Shown here: positions 28,328-37,633 of the stretch, in pieces
How the letters are laid out: each line of letters opens with the position of its first letter
Position numbering within the stretch: the first letter of the stretch is position 1
Assembly (NCBI RefSeq): GCF_003387155.1
Contig: NZ_QUMT01000001.1
Span: forward strand, 186,001-250,000
DNA: 64,000 nt
Source of the DNA: Roseateles depolymerans
GTDB lineage: Bacteria; Pseudomonadota; Gammaproteobacteria; Burkholderiales; Burkholderiaceae_C
Direction: 5' to 3'
The notes under the pieces: model-generated
Database searches by the model: none
Told to the model about the DNA's origin: nothing
Seen by the model: the letters and a program-made list of their open reading frames with translations, nothing else
Translations under genes and position numbers: made by a program

Positions 28328-28948
28328 TCAGCGCAGGCCGGCCACGTAGTCGGCCACGGCCTTGATTTCTCGGTCGTTCAGCTTGGCGGCAATCGCGGCC
28401 ATGGCGGCGTTGTTGGCGCGGGCACCGGCGCGGAAATTGGTCAATTGCGCTTCGGTGTATTCGCTGTGCTGGCCGGCCAGGCGCGGGTATTGCGCCGGGA
28501 TGCCTGCACCGTTGGGGCTGTGACAGCCCGCGCAGGCAGGCACCTGCTTGTCGGCAATGCCACCGCGGTAGATCTTCTCGCCCAGCGCGACCAGTTCCTT
28601 GTTCTTGGAAGAACCCGGTTTGGCCTGCTTGCTGGCGTAGAACGCAGCGACGTTGCGGATGTCGTCATCGGTGAGGGCGGCAGCCATGCCGTTCATCACC
28701 GCATTGACGCGTTTGCCGGCCTTGAACTCATGCAGTTGTTTGGCCAGATAGTCCGCATGCTGGCCTTGGAGGATGGGATTGGCAGACAGGCCCCGGGAGC
28801 CGTCAGCCGTATGGCAGGCCGCGCAGATCTGGGTGGCCTTGGCTTGACCTTGGGCAAGATCGGGCTTGGCAGCGGGTTGGTTGTCCGCCGCCCACGCAGC
28901 GCCGGACAACAGAACCAAGCTCGACAACAAGAAAGAGACAGTCTTCAT
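28328..28948 (-). CDS. Dihaem cytochrome c4
   Basis: The protein has 206 residues from ATG 28948. The signal peptide MKTVSFLLSSLVLLSGAAWA is followed by two tandem c-type domains with haem sites CAACH and CAGCH, and methionines in the usual axial positions (AVMNGMAAAL, NNAAMAAIAAKL). Cytochromes c4 shuttle electrons from the bc1 complex to terminal oxidases in the periplasm. The gene is divergent from engB and lies just upstream of its own maturation genes resB-ccsB, an arrangement typical of Burkholderiales. Confidence 0.95.
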   Translation of the reverse strand: MKTVSFLLSSLVLLSGAAWAADNQPAAKPDLAQGQAKATQICAACHTADGSRGLSANPILQGQHADYLAKQLHEFKAGKRVNAVMNGMAAALTDDDIRNVAAFYASKQAKPGSSKNKELVALGEKIYRGGIADKQVPACAGCHSPNGAGIPAQYPRLAGQHSEYTEAQLTNFRAGARANNAAMAAIAAKLNDREIKAVADYVAGLR

Positions 28949-28961
28949 GAATGTTGAGGGG

Positions 28962-28992
28962 TTGGATGAGCGCAACCGAGAAATCTTACAAT
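28962..28992 (+). promoter_or_regulatory. Candidate sigma-70 promoter of engB
   Basis: TTGGAT (28962-28967) and TACAAT (28987-28992) are separated by 19 bp and lie about 27 bp upstream of the chosen engB ATG. The -10 is good, the -35 is moderate and the spacing is long. Confidence 0.4.
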
Positions 28993-29018
28993 GGGGTCTC
29001 TTTGACACCCGAAGCGCG

Positions 29019-30308
29019 ATGACCGATTCCAACAAGAAACCCGCTTCGGCGACCCCAGGGAAACCCGCAGGCCGCACAAGTCCGGGAACAACATCAGGGA
29101 CAACGCCTGACCCAGCGGCCGCTTCCGAACGGGCGCCGGGTGAAAAGCGTTCGGGCCCCAAGGGCCTGAAAGTGTCGGCGGCCGTGCAGGCGGCGAAGGA
29201 CGCCAAGGCGGCCAAGCTGGCCAAGTCTGGGGGCAAACCGGGCAAAAAATCGTCGGGCAAGAAATCGTCGAGCAAGGGTCCGCTCAAAACGGGCGGCAAA
29301 GCAGGGGCAACACTTGGCGCCAAAGCGGGCAAGGCCACCCAGGCCGGCCCTCAGGCCGCCGCCCCCAAGCGACGCGATGCCGTGGCCGCCCCTGTAGCCC
29401 CCGAGCCGACCGACACCGTGACGCCCGCCAAGCGCGCCCTGGCCTGGACCCACACGGCCCGGTTCCTGACCACGGCGAGCCAGTTGCATCATCTGCCTCA
29501 GAACGGCATCTTGCCGGGCCAGGAGCCCGACGACGAGACCGATGAGCGGCTGGCCGCTGAACAGGCATCGTGGGAGGACACCGACCTCTCCGATGGAGAC
29601 GATGACGCTCTCGCCCGTGATGACGGTGAGGAGGATGGCATCGAGGCCGACGGCGACGAGGACACGCGCGAAGCCGGTGAGCCCGAGACGCTGCCGGCTC
29701 GCCCGCTGCCGGAAATCGCCTTCGTAGGCCGCTCCAATGCGGGCAAGTCCACGGCCATCAACACACTCGCGCAGCAAAAGCGCCTGGCGTTTGCGTCCAA
29801 GACGCCGGGTCGTACGCAGCACATCAACCTGTTTGTGCTGGGCCCCAAGGACGCTCCGGACGCCCTGTTCGCCGACCTGCCCGGTTACGGCTATGCCGCC
29901 GTGGCTCGCGACGCCAAGCTGCGCTGGCAGCGCGTGATGGCCGACTACCTCAGCCAGCGCGAAACCCTGTCGGGCGTGGTGCTGATGGTGGATTCACGTC
30001 ACGGCCTGACCGACCTCGACAAGCAGTTGCTGGAGTTCGTCTCCGACCGCGTGACAGCGGGCGAGGTCAGCCTGCTGGTGCTGCTCACCAAGGCCGACAA
30101 GCTCAACCGCAAGGAAGGGGCCGCTGCACTGGCGCAGGTGGAGAAGGAACTGGCGGTGCTGGCCACTGAAGACTCCGACATCGCGGTCAGCCTGTTCTCT
30201 GCCTTGAACAAGCAGGGCCTGGATGATGCGGCCGAGCTGATCTACGACTGGGCCCACCGTGCGCCCCGTGTGCTGTCGTCGGATGACGAGGACGAGGACG
30301 GCGTGTGA
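29019..30308 (+). CDS. engB: EngB/YihA ribosome-assembly GTPase with long extension and acidic insertion
   Basis: The protein has 429 residues from ATG 29019, about twice the usual 200. The GTPase motifs are intact: G1 GRSNAGKS (237-244), G2 region PGRTQ, G3 DLPGYG and G4 TKAD. EngB helps assemble the large ribosomal subunit. Residues 1-150 are a Lys/Ala/Gly/Ser-rich basic tail resembling H1-like sequence (GKPGKKSSGKKSSSKG). The true EngB N-terminus (HTARFLTTASQLHHLP) then follows, but about 65 residues of highly acidic sequence (SDGDDDALARDDGEEDGIEADGD-like) interrupt it before PEIAFVGRSN. A second acidic tail (DDEDEDGV) ends the protein. The insertion falls ahead of the nucleotide-binding core, so activity should survive. 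Confidence 0.93.
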   Translation: MTDSNKKPASATPGKPAGRTSPGTTSGTTPDPAAASERAPGEKRSGPKGLKVSAAVQAAKDAKAAKLAKSGGKPGKKSSGKKSSSKGPLKTGGKAGATLGAKAGKATQAGPQAAAPKRRDAVAAPVAPEPTDTVTPAKRALAWTHTARFLTTASQLHHLPQNGILPGQEPDDETDERLAAEQASWEDTDLSDGDDDALARDDGEEDGIEADGDEDTREAGEPETLPARPLPEIAFVGRSNAGKSTAINTLAQQKRLAFASKTPGRTQHINLFVLGPKDAPDALFADLPGYGYAAVARDAKLRWQRVMADYLSQRETLSGVVLMVDSRHGLTDLDKQLLEFVSDRVTAGEVSLLVLLTKADKLNRKEGAAALAQVEKELAVLATEDSDIAVSLFSALNKQGLDDAAELIYDWAHRAPRVLSSDDEDEDGV

Positions 30309-30335
30309 TCGGCGGGCACCCTGGCCCGCGATCGA

Positions 30336-32729
30336 TCAGGGCCGGCCGATGAACACGTACAGCGAGGTCCCCGCCTTGGGCGCATAGCCCAGCCCCACAT
30401 ACAGCGGCCCGAGTCCGGTGTCCGACCCGAGGAAGATGCTGCTTGCATACCGCAGGTCCTTGGGGTTGATGTCGCGCCGGCTGGTCCAGGTGTTGCCCGC
30501 CTCCAGCGTGCCCCCCACGAAGAACCCGCGGGAGAGGAAGGGGGAATCGTTCAACCGCCGGTAGTAGGTCGCGCGGGTGAACAGCAACGCATTGCCGCTG
30601 AGCTGATTGGGCTGGTAGCCCGACAGTTGGTGGAAGCCGCCCAGCGTGTAGCCGCCCAGCCCTGAGTCATCAGGCTGCTGCACCGCCACGCCGCGCATGT
30701 AGAAGCTCAGCGTGTGGCCACCGAAGCTCTGCACCATCGTGCCGTCGGCGCTCACGCGCACGAACTTGCCGCTGTTGAGGTTCTTGTTGTCCTGCCGCCC
30801 GGCTTCCGCCTCGGCGGTGACGCGATACCCGTGCTGCGGGAAGTTGGCGTAGTCCAGCTGGTCCACCACCGTCTTGAGCCGCAGCCCCGATTCGTTGCTG
30901 GTCCAGCGCAGCTTGCCGAACTCGGGGGAGAGCAGGGTGATGAGGTCGGGTTTGGCATACCGGATCTGGCGCACCACGCCCAGCCGCACCTCTCCCCAGC
31001 GCCCCCAGGGCTGGCCCAGGTCCACGCCTACGCTGGCATCACGACGCACCACCCGGGCCTGTCCGAGAGTGGCGTTGTCCGGGTCGTTGTCGTTGTAGAC
31101 GATCTGCTTGCGCTGGTTGGCCTCGGCCCAGCCCGCAACGAACCAGTCGTCCGCCAGCCCCAGCCGCAGGCCCAGCGGATGGTAGAGCTCGGTGTAGAGC
31201 CGCGGCGTCTCGCCGATGGTGACCTGGTTGCGCCATTCCGTGCCGGTGTCCGTGAGCCAGTGCCGGTTGTGGCTGATGCGCAGGTTGAAGAAGCTGTCGC
31301 CGCTGGAGTCGGTGGACAGGTCCATGCCGACGCGGAAGTAGTTGGGCCCCCAGGGCTTGTCTTCCAGGTTGAAGACCAGCGTCTCGCCCTCGTCCCGCTT
31401 CTCGACGTGATAGTCCACCCGCTCATAGTCGCCGCTGGAGGACAGGAAGCGCATGTCGCGTTCGGCCTTGCTGTTGTCGAAGGGCACGCCGGGCCTGGAC
31501 TCCAGCTGGCTGCGCAGCCGCTCCGGATTGGTCAGCTCGCTGCCTTCCAGCTGGATGGCCGCCACCAGCGGCGCCGGCGGCTTGAGCCCGCTGCGGGCCT
31601 GTTGCCATTGCGCATACAGATCGGGGCTGACCGCAAAGGCGCGCAACTGCGGCAGCATGGCTTCGGCCGCCTCTTCGCCCAGGCGGATGAACTCCGGCGC
31701 TTTGTCGAAGTCACCCGAGGTGAGCTTGCCCAGCCTGGGCGTGATCAGCAGATCTTCGCCGGCCGCCATCGAAGCCAGTGAGCGCTGCACGTTCTGCTCG
31801 GTCAGGATGGTGATCATCTGGGAGGTGAGACCCAGCAGCGAATTCAGCGACTCCCGACCCGCCACCGGGGTGCCGACATTGATCGCGATCACCCGCTCGG
31901 CGCCCAGCCCGCGGGCCACATCGATGGGCAGGTTGTTGACCAGGCCGCCGTCCCCCAGGATGCGGTCTTCCCATTCCACCGGCGCAAAGACGCCGGGCAC
32001 GCTCATGCTGGACCGCAAGGCCAGGGCCAGGTCGCCCTGTGACAGCACCCGCTCGGCGCCGCTTTCCATGTCGGTGGCCACGGCGCGGAAGGGCGTCGGC
32101 AGGCGGTCGAAATCCGTCACGTCCCGCACCGGCAGCGTCAGCCGGCGCAGCAGCGCTTCAAGGCCTCGGCTGGACAGCGTGCCAGTGGGCACCCGGACCT
32201 CGCCATTGCGCAGGCCAAATTCGATCGTGGCGGAGAACTCGAAGTCCTCTTCCTTGCGGCGTTGGGACAGGTCCTGACGATCCACCCGGCTGGCAAACAG
32301 CCGGTCCCAGGCGATGCGCCGCAGTTCGTGGTCCAGGCTGTCGGCGGACATGCCGCTGGCATAGAGCCCGCCAATGATGGCGCCCATGGAGGTGCCGGTG
32401 ATCACGTCCACCGGAATGTGTTCCCGCTCCAGCACCTTGAGCACGCCCACGTGCGCCAGGCCGCGTGCGCCGCCGCCGGACAACACCAGGCCCAGGCGCG
32501 CTCGAGGACCGGTCGGCCGGGGGCTGGACACCGTGGCGGGGTCGCCCTGAAGGAGCGGCAAGGGGACCGGCGCCTGGGCAACCGACAAGGGCCTGACCGG
32601 AGCGAGTGTGACCGATGCGGACGGCTGCAAGCCTCGCGTCGCGATCGGACCGGCGTGTGCGGACGGCACAAGCAGGCAGACGGCCGTCAACCAGGCCGCC
32701 GCCCGCGCCAGTCCGGGGCGGGAGAACAT
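30336..32729 (-). CDS. Patatin-like phospholipase with POTRA and Omp85-type barrel (type Vd autotransporter)
   Basis: The protein has 797 residues from ATG 32729, preceded by GAGGGG. The signal peptide MFSRPGLARAAAWLTAVCLLVPSAHA is followed by a patatin domain: oxyanion loop SGGGARG, nucleophile Ser114 in GTSMG and Asp260 in GDGG, which form the Ser-Asp dyad. After a POTRA-like segment (about 350-440) the rest is beta-barrel, with alternating aromatic strands ending PLYVGLGYAPKAGTSLYVFIGRP. This order matches PlpD of Pseudomonas, a type Vd autotransporter that displays or releases a phospholipase A1. It lies 11 bp downstream of the DUF1631 gene and is probably co-transcribed with it. Confidence 0.9.
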   Translation of the reverse strand: MFSRPGLARAAAWLTAVCLLVPSAHAGPIATRGLQPSASVTLAPVRPLSVAQAPVPLPLLQGDPATVSSPRPTGPRARLGLVLSGGGARGLAHVGVLKVLEREHIPVDVITGTSMGAIIGGLYASGMSADSLDHELRRIAWDRLFASRVDRQDLSQRRKEEDFEFSATIEFGLRNGEVRVPTGTLSSRGLEALLRRLTLPVRDVTDFDRLPTPFRAVATDMESGAERVLSQGDLALALRSSMSVPGVFAPVEWEDRILGDGGLVNNLPIDVARGLGAERVIAINVGTPVAGRESLNSLLGLTSQMITILTEQNVQRSLASMAAGEDLLITPRLGKLTSGDFDKAPEFIRLGEEAAEAMLPQLRAFAVSPDLYAQWQQARSGLKPPAPLVAAIQLEGSELTNPERLRSQLESRPGVPFDNSKAERDMRFLSSSGDYERVDYHVEKRDEGETLVFNLEDKPWGPNYFRVGMDLSTDSSGDSFFNLRISHNRHWLTDTGTEWRNQVTIGETPRLYTELYHPLGLRLGLADDWFVAGWAEANQRKQIVYNDNDPDNATLGQARVVRRDASVGVDLGQPWGRWGEVRLGVVRQIRYAKPDLITLLSPEFGKLRWTSNESGLRLKTVVDQLDYANFPQHGYRVTAEAEAGRQDNKNLNSGKFVRVSADGTMVQSFGGHTLSFYMRGVAVQQPDDSGLGGYTLGGFHQLSGYQPNQLSGNALLFTRATYYRRLNDSPFLSRGFFVGGTLEAGNTWTSRRDINPKDLRYASSIFLGSDTGLGPLYVGLGYAPKAGTSLYVFIGRP

Positions 32730-32740
32730 CACGATGCCCC

Positions 32741-34756
32741 TCAGCGCTGCTGTTCCAGGTCCTGCATCAGCGTGCCGATGGCACGCTGCAGCAACGGCTC
32801 CGGCTCCAGCATGGTGATCAGGCCGTTGACCACCAGTTGCTCCAGCGCGCCGCGCGTCAGCGAATGGCGGTCGTCCGGCAACTGGCTGACGAAGAGGAAC
32901 AGCTGGCCGCTGTCGCTGATCCAGGCGATCTGCGCAGTCACCCATTCGCTCTTGATGAACAGGTGGTACCAGTTGCCGATCTCCATGCCGTTGATCCACT
33001 GCTGCAGGGCCACCTTGGCGTCGGGCGAGCGTTCGTCGGCGAACAGCCCGATCGGCACGGTCGGCAGCTGGCCGCGGTCGACCCGCTCGTGCGCCCAGCG
33101 CGAGGGCAGCTGCGATTCACGCTCGGCCAGCAGTTGCTGCAGCACCTCTTCCGGCGTGAGTGCCGGCCGGCGCGGTGCGCTGTCGGTGGCCACGGTTTCA
33201 TCGGCGGGCAGGCCACGCAGCACACGGCCATGCTGGCGCATCAGCTCGTTCATGAAAGCCTGGCGCTGCAGCGGCGGCAGCGAGATGCTGTCCATGCCTT
33301 GTTCCAGCGACTGCACCAACTGCGGCAAGCGCGCCCGCAGCCGCTGACGGGCCACGTCATCCGCATGCGGCTGCACGCTGTGCAGCAGCCCGTCCACCAG
33401 ATCCACGTAGAGCGCGGCTTGTTCGGATTCCCGGCCAAACTGCACCATCGCCTGGGCGATGACCTCCACCCAGGGGCCCAGCAGGAAGCGACGCATCAAC
33501 TTGCCGGCATTGGCATCGTCCAGCTGGTGCTGCAACTGCTCGCGCAGCAGACGCTGCCATTCCTGGCGCTGCTGTTCGCGGTCGAGCCGCTCCAGGGCAC
33601 CGGTGCTGGGCTGGCTGTGCTGTTCGGCCTGCTCCCGGATGTAGCGTTCCACCTCGACCAAAGCCTGCTTGAACTGGCTGGCAGCGGGTTGCTCCGCCGC
33701 GATCAGCGGCTGGATGCTGCGGTCCACCAATTGCAGGAAGGCCAGCAGGCCCGGGTCGTCCGCATTGCGGTAGCCGGCGCCATGGGCGGCGATGCGGTTG
33801 AGCAGCAGCCAGGTGGGGTGGTCCTGGCGTTTGAGCAGCGTCACGTCCAGGCGGGAGAGCCGCACGATGGCGACCTGCAAGCGGCCCATCAACACCTTGA
33901 GCTGCGGCTGCAGGCTGGTGTCCGCCAGGATCTGGTCGTAGAGACGAGACAGCAGGTCGCCACCCTTGGCGCTGCCGGGTGCGCCGGGACCCAGGCGCGG
34001 GCTGACCACTTCATCGAGCTGATGGGGACGCGTGACGGCGTCCAGCAGCAGCGCGACTTCGTCCAGCGTGGTGTTGGGCGCCTGCGGATTCTGGTTGAGC
34101 GCCTTGAACTGGCGCATGCGCAGGTCGGACTCCTTCACCGCCGACCCATGGCTTTGCAGCATGCCACTGAGCTGCGCCTGCCGCAGTTCGCGGCACAGCA
34201 GGGTGAAGATCGGCTGCAACTGCCGCGCCAGCGGAAGGGCGGCGATGCGCATCAGCTTGTAGCGGCCGTCGGCGTCCAGGTCCACGCCTTCGATGGCGCG
34301 CGACAGGGCATGGGCGAAGACGGCTGCGCGCAGCGGGTTGTCGCTCTTGAGCGGGCGGGCAATGCCGCGCAGCGCGCCGAAGAAGTTGCCCAGCTGATGC
34401 AGTTCAGCCCGGGTGCTGTCTTCGATGGTGGTGATGACGTGGGCAATGGCCACGTCCTTGAGCGCCTGGTTTTCATCGACCAGGCTCAGGCTCAGGCTGT
34501 CGCTGTGGATGACCTGGCGGTCCCGCGCCAGCGGGTCCTTGCCTTCGGCGGCCAGGTTCAGCAGTCGGCTGAGCGAGGCTTCCAGGTCCGCCGAAAAATG
34601 CGCCCGGCGCTTGGACCAGCCCGCCATCAGCTGATGGTGCTCCAGACGGCTCTTGAGTTCGTCCTGGATGCCGCCGTAGACGGCATGCGCCAGGGAGGGA
34701 ACATGAGCCAGGGTCTCCAGGACCAGGGATTGCTGCGAAGGCGCTTGAACCATCAT
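32741..34756 (-). CDS. DUF1631 family protein
   Basis: The protein has 671 residues. The family's best-conserved stretch is present near residues 90-130 (LSLVDENQALKDVAIAHVITTIEDSTRAELHQLG, then NFFGALRG). It is largely alpha-helical, with Gln/Leu-rich segments and a C-terminal part containing LPSRWAHERVDRGQLPTVPIG and GMEIGNWYHLFIK, reminiscent of PilZ-like or regulatory domains. No signal peptide or membrane helix is seen, so it is cytoplasmic. Function is unknown. It is first in a two-gene unit with the patatin-like protein. Confidence 0.88.
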   Translation of the reverse strand: MMVQAPSQQSLVLETLAHVPSLAHAVYGGIQDELKSRLEHHQLMAGWSKRRAHFSADLEASLSRLLNLAAEGKDPLARDRQVIHSDSLSLSLVDENQALKDVAIAHVITTIEDSTRAELHQLGNFFGALRGIARPLKSDNPLRAAVFAHALSRAIEGVDLDADGRYKLMRIAALPLARQLQPIFTLLCRELRQAQLSGMLQSHGSAVKESDLRMRQFKALNQNPQAPNTTLDEVALLLDAVTRPHQLDEVVSPRLGPGAPGSAKGGDLLSRLYDQILADTSLQPQLKVLMGRLQVAIVRLSRLDVTLLKRQDHPTWLLLNRIAAHGAGYRNADDPGLLAFLQLVDRSIQPLIAAEQPAASQFKQALVEVERYIREQAEQHSQPSTGALERLDREQQRQEWQRLLREQLQHQLDDANAGKLMRRFLLGPWVEVIAQAMVQFGRESEQAALYVDLVDGLLHSVQPHADDVARQRLRARLPQLVQSLEQGMDSISLPPLQRQAFMNELMRQHGRVLRGLPADETVATDSAPRRPALTPEEVLQQLLAERESQLPSRWAHERVDRGQLPTVPIGLFADERSPDAKVALQQWINGMEIGNWYHLFIKSEWVTAQIAWISDSGQLFLFVSQLPDDRHSLTRGALEQLVVNGLITMLEPEPLLQRAIGTLMQDLEQQR

Positions 34757-34923
34757 GAATATGTAAGTGCGCCGCCATTATCGGGCTTTGCCGCACCGGC
34801 CGTGCATCCCCTGCCAAGGCGGGCGAAGCAACCCGCAGGGCCGGGGCCGCGGGGGGCGAATTTGTAACGGCCCGCGCGTCGCAGGTGCCTGCAGCCCCCA
34901 GCGGCGCTCCCCACGGATCGACG

Positions 34924-34952
34924 AAAAAAAAGGGTCGCCGAAGCGACCCTTT
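34924..34952 (-). terminator. Rho-independent terminator of groESL
   Basis: Read on the minus strand, AAAGGGTCGC-TTCG-GCGACCCTTT is a perfect 10-bp stem with a UUCG loop that runs directly into a T tract (A run 34924-34930 on the plus strand). It lies 47 bp past the groEL stop. Confidence 0.93.
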
Positions 34953-34998
34953 GATGCAGCGGGACTGCGGGGACAGGGCCAGGCCCTGTCCGTGGACA

Positions 34999-36666
<1,668 letters not shown>

Positions 36667-36831
36667 TCAGCCACGCGACGCAGGGAGTACCGCAGGCGGT
36701 GAAAGCTGTGGGTTGCGTGGCACGCGGCGGGCTGGTTGCGCGGGGCCGTCCGGTGGCAGGGCCCGTGAGGGCGGTGCCAGGATCGAAAGGGCCCCCGTGA
36801 CGCCAGCGCGCCGCGTTGAGACCGGGTGGAT

Positions 36832-37122
36832 TTACTTGGCGATGACGGCGAAGAGGTCTTCTTCGCGCATGACCAGCAGTTCCTCGCCGTCAACCTTGAC
36901 GGTCTGGCCGCTGTACTTGCCAAACAGGACGCGATCGCCAACGGCCACGTTCAGGGCAACGAACTCACCCTTGTCATTGCGCTTGCCCGGGCCGACGGCC
37001 AAGACCTCACCCTGATCAGGCTTTTCGGCGGCGTTGTCGGGGATGACGATGCCGGAGGCCGTCTTGGTTTCGTTCTCGAGGCGCTTGACGATCACGCGAT
37101 CGTGCAGAGGACGCAGTTTCAT
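36832..37122 (-). CDS. groES: GroES (Cpn10) co-chaperonin
   Basis: The protein has 96 residues. It starts [29 protein letters not shown] (mobile loop) and ends [26 protein letters not shown] strong ribosome site (AAGGAGA) precedes the ATG. It is the lid of the GroEL chamber. It is first gene of groESL, under CIRCE and a promoter that fits both sigma-70 and sigma-32. Confidence 0.98.
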   Translation of the reverse strand: MKLRPLHDRVIVKRLENETKTASGIVIPDNAAEKPDQGEVLAVGPGKRNDKGEFVALNVAVGDRVLFGKYSGQTVKVDGEELLVMREEDLFAVIAK

Positions 37123-37193
37123 CTGATCTCCTTGACTGTGTCGGACTTGATGTCTGAGCCGGCTACGAGAGGCCGACCCGTCACAAGAATGCG

Positions 37194-37215
37194 GTTAGCA
37201 CCCTTCAGTGCCAAC
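37194..37215. promoter_or_regulatory. Second inverted repeat beside CIRCE
   Basis: GTTAGCAC (37194-37201) and GTGCCAAC (37208-37215) form 8-bp arms with one mismatch and a 6-nt spacer, 2 bp from the CIRCE element. The arms resemble CIRCE half-sites (TTAGCAC), but the spacer is 6 instead of 9, so it may be a degenerate or secondary HrcA contact. Confidence 0.4.
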
Positions 37216-37217
37216 TG

Positions 37218-37244
37218 TTAGCACTCGGCGGCGCTGAGTGCTAG
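37218..37244. promoter_or_regulatory. CIRCE operator (HrcA binding site) of groESL
   Basis: TTAGCACTC-N9-GAGTGCTAG: the arms match the CIRCE consensus TTAGCACTC-N9-GAGTGCTAA at all but the last base. It lies between the predicted -10 box and the groES start, so HrcA bound here would block transcription until heat or proteotoxic stress. Confidence 0.92.
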
Positions 37245-37251
37245 CAACAGG

Positions 37252-37280
37252 ATTATAGGGACGGGTTGTGACGTTTCAAG
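37252..37280 (-). promoter_or_regulatory. Overlapping sigma-70/sigma-32 promoter of groESL
   Basis: On the minus strand TTGAAA (37279-37274) and TATAAT (37257-37252) are 16 bp apart, a good sigma-70 promoter. The same bases read CTTGAAA-N13-CCCTATAA, close to the sigma-32 consensus CTTGAA-N13-CCCCATNT. The -35 side coincides with the start of direct repeat A (37275). Confidence 0.75.
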
Positions 37281-37308
37281 GGGGGTGTCGAGATTCGGCT
37301 AACTTGGG
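37275..37308. repeat. Direct repeat A bounding the 37-45 kb accessory segment
   Basis: This 34-bp sequence matches 44895-44928 at 26 of 34 positions by hand alignment, in the same orientation. Both copies end ATTYGGCTAACTTGGG, with 12 identical bases at the right-hand end and a G run in the middle. It starts within the groESL -35 box. Confidence 0.6.
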
Positions 37309-37355
37309 AAGTTCGTCGTCTAAGTTGAAACTTTCGCTCCATTGGACAGCGGTAG

Positions 37356-37562
37356 GTGTCCAAATTGCTCGCAGAGTCAGTGCGCGCACGCGACCCGCTG
37401 GTCCGACTCGCGGGGGAGTTTGCAGTCATCCTGGCGCACTGCCCTGCCGATCAGGCGCGAGGCTTGGCGGAGCAGATTTGCGAGCGCATGGATGACTTCC
37501 GGTTCGCCGATGATTGCAAGCGGTTCCGCATCGGTTCCAGTGTGGGTTTGGTGCAACTGGAC
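37356..37562 (+). pseudogene. Remnant of a GGDEF (diguanylate cyclase) domain
   Basis: The frame reads LLAESVRARDPLVRLAGEFA followed by VILAHCPADQARGLAEQI, then MDDFRFADDCKRFRIGSSVG and LVQLD. This is the middle of a GGDEF domain (normally VRxxDxLARLGGDEFAVLL...FRIGxSIGLV). The active GGDEF signature has shrunk to AGEF with one codon missing, and both ends of the domain are gone: the frame drifts into unrelated sequence after about 37562. It should be inactive. It lies in the low-GC segment next to groES. Confidence 0.7.
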
Positions 37563-37633
37563 CACCCTCATCAAGGCCAGAACCTGCAAGCGGTTGATCC
37601 AACAGAACCCGCGCTCAATAGGGGGCAACGACG

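Noticed and set aside
28866..29018. Upstream start for EngB
   Set aside because: It would overlap the divergent cytochrome c4 signal-peptide region and the candidate promoter; ATG 29019 is better placed.
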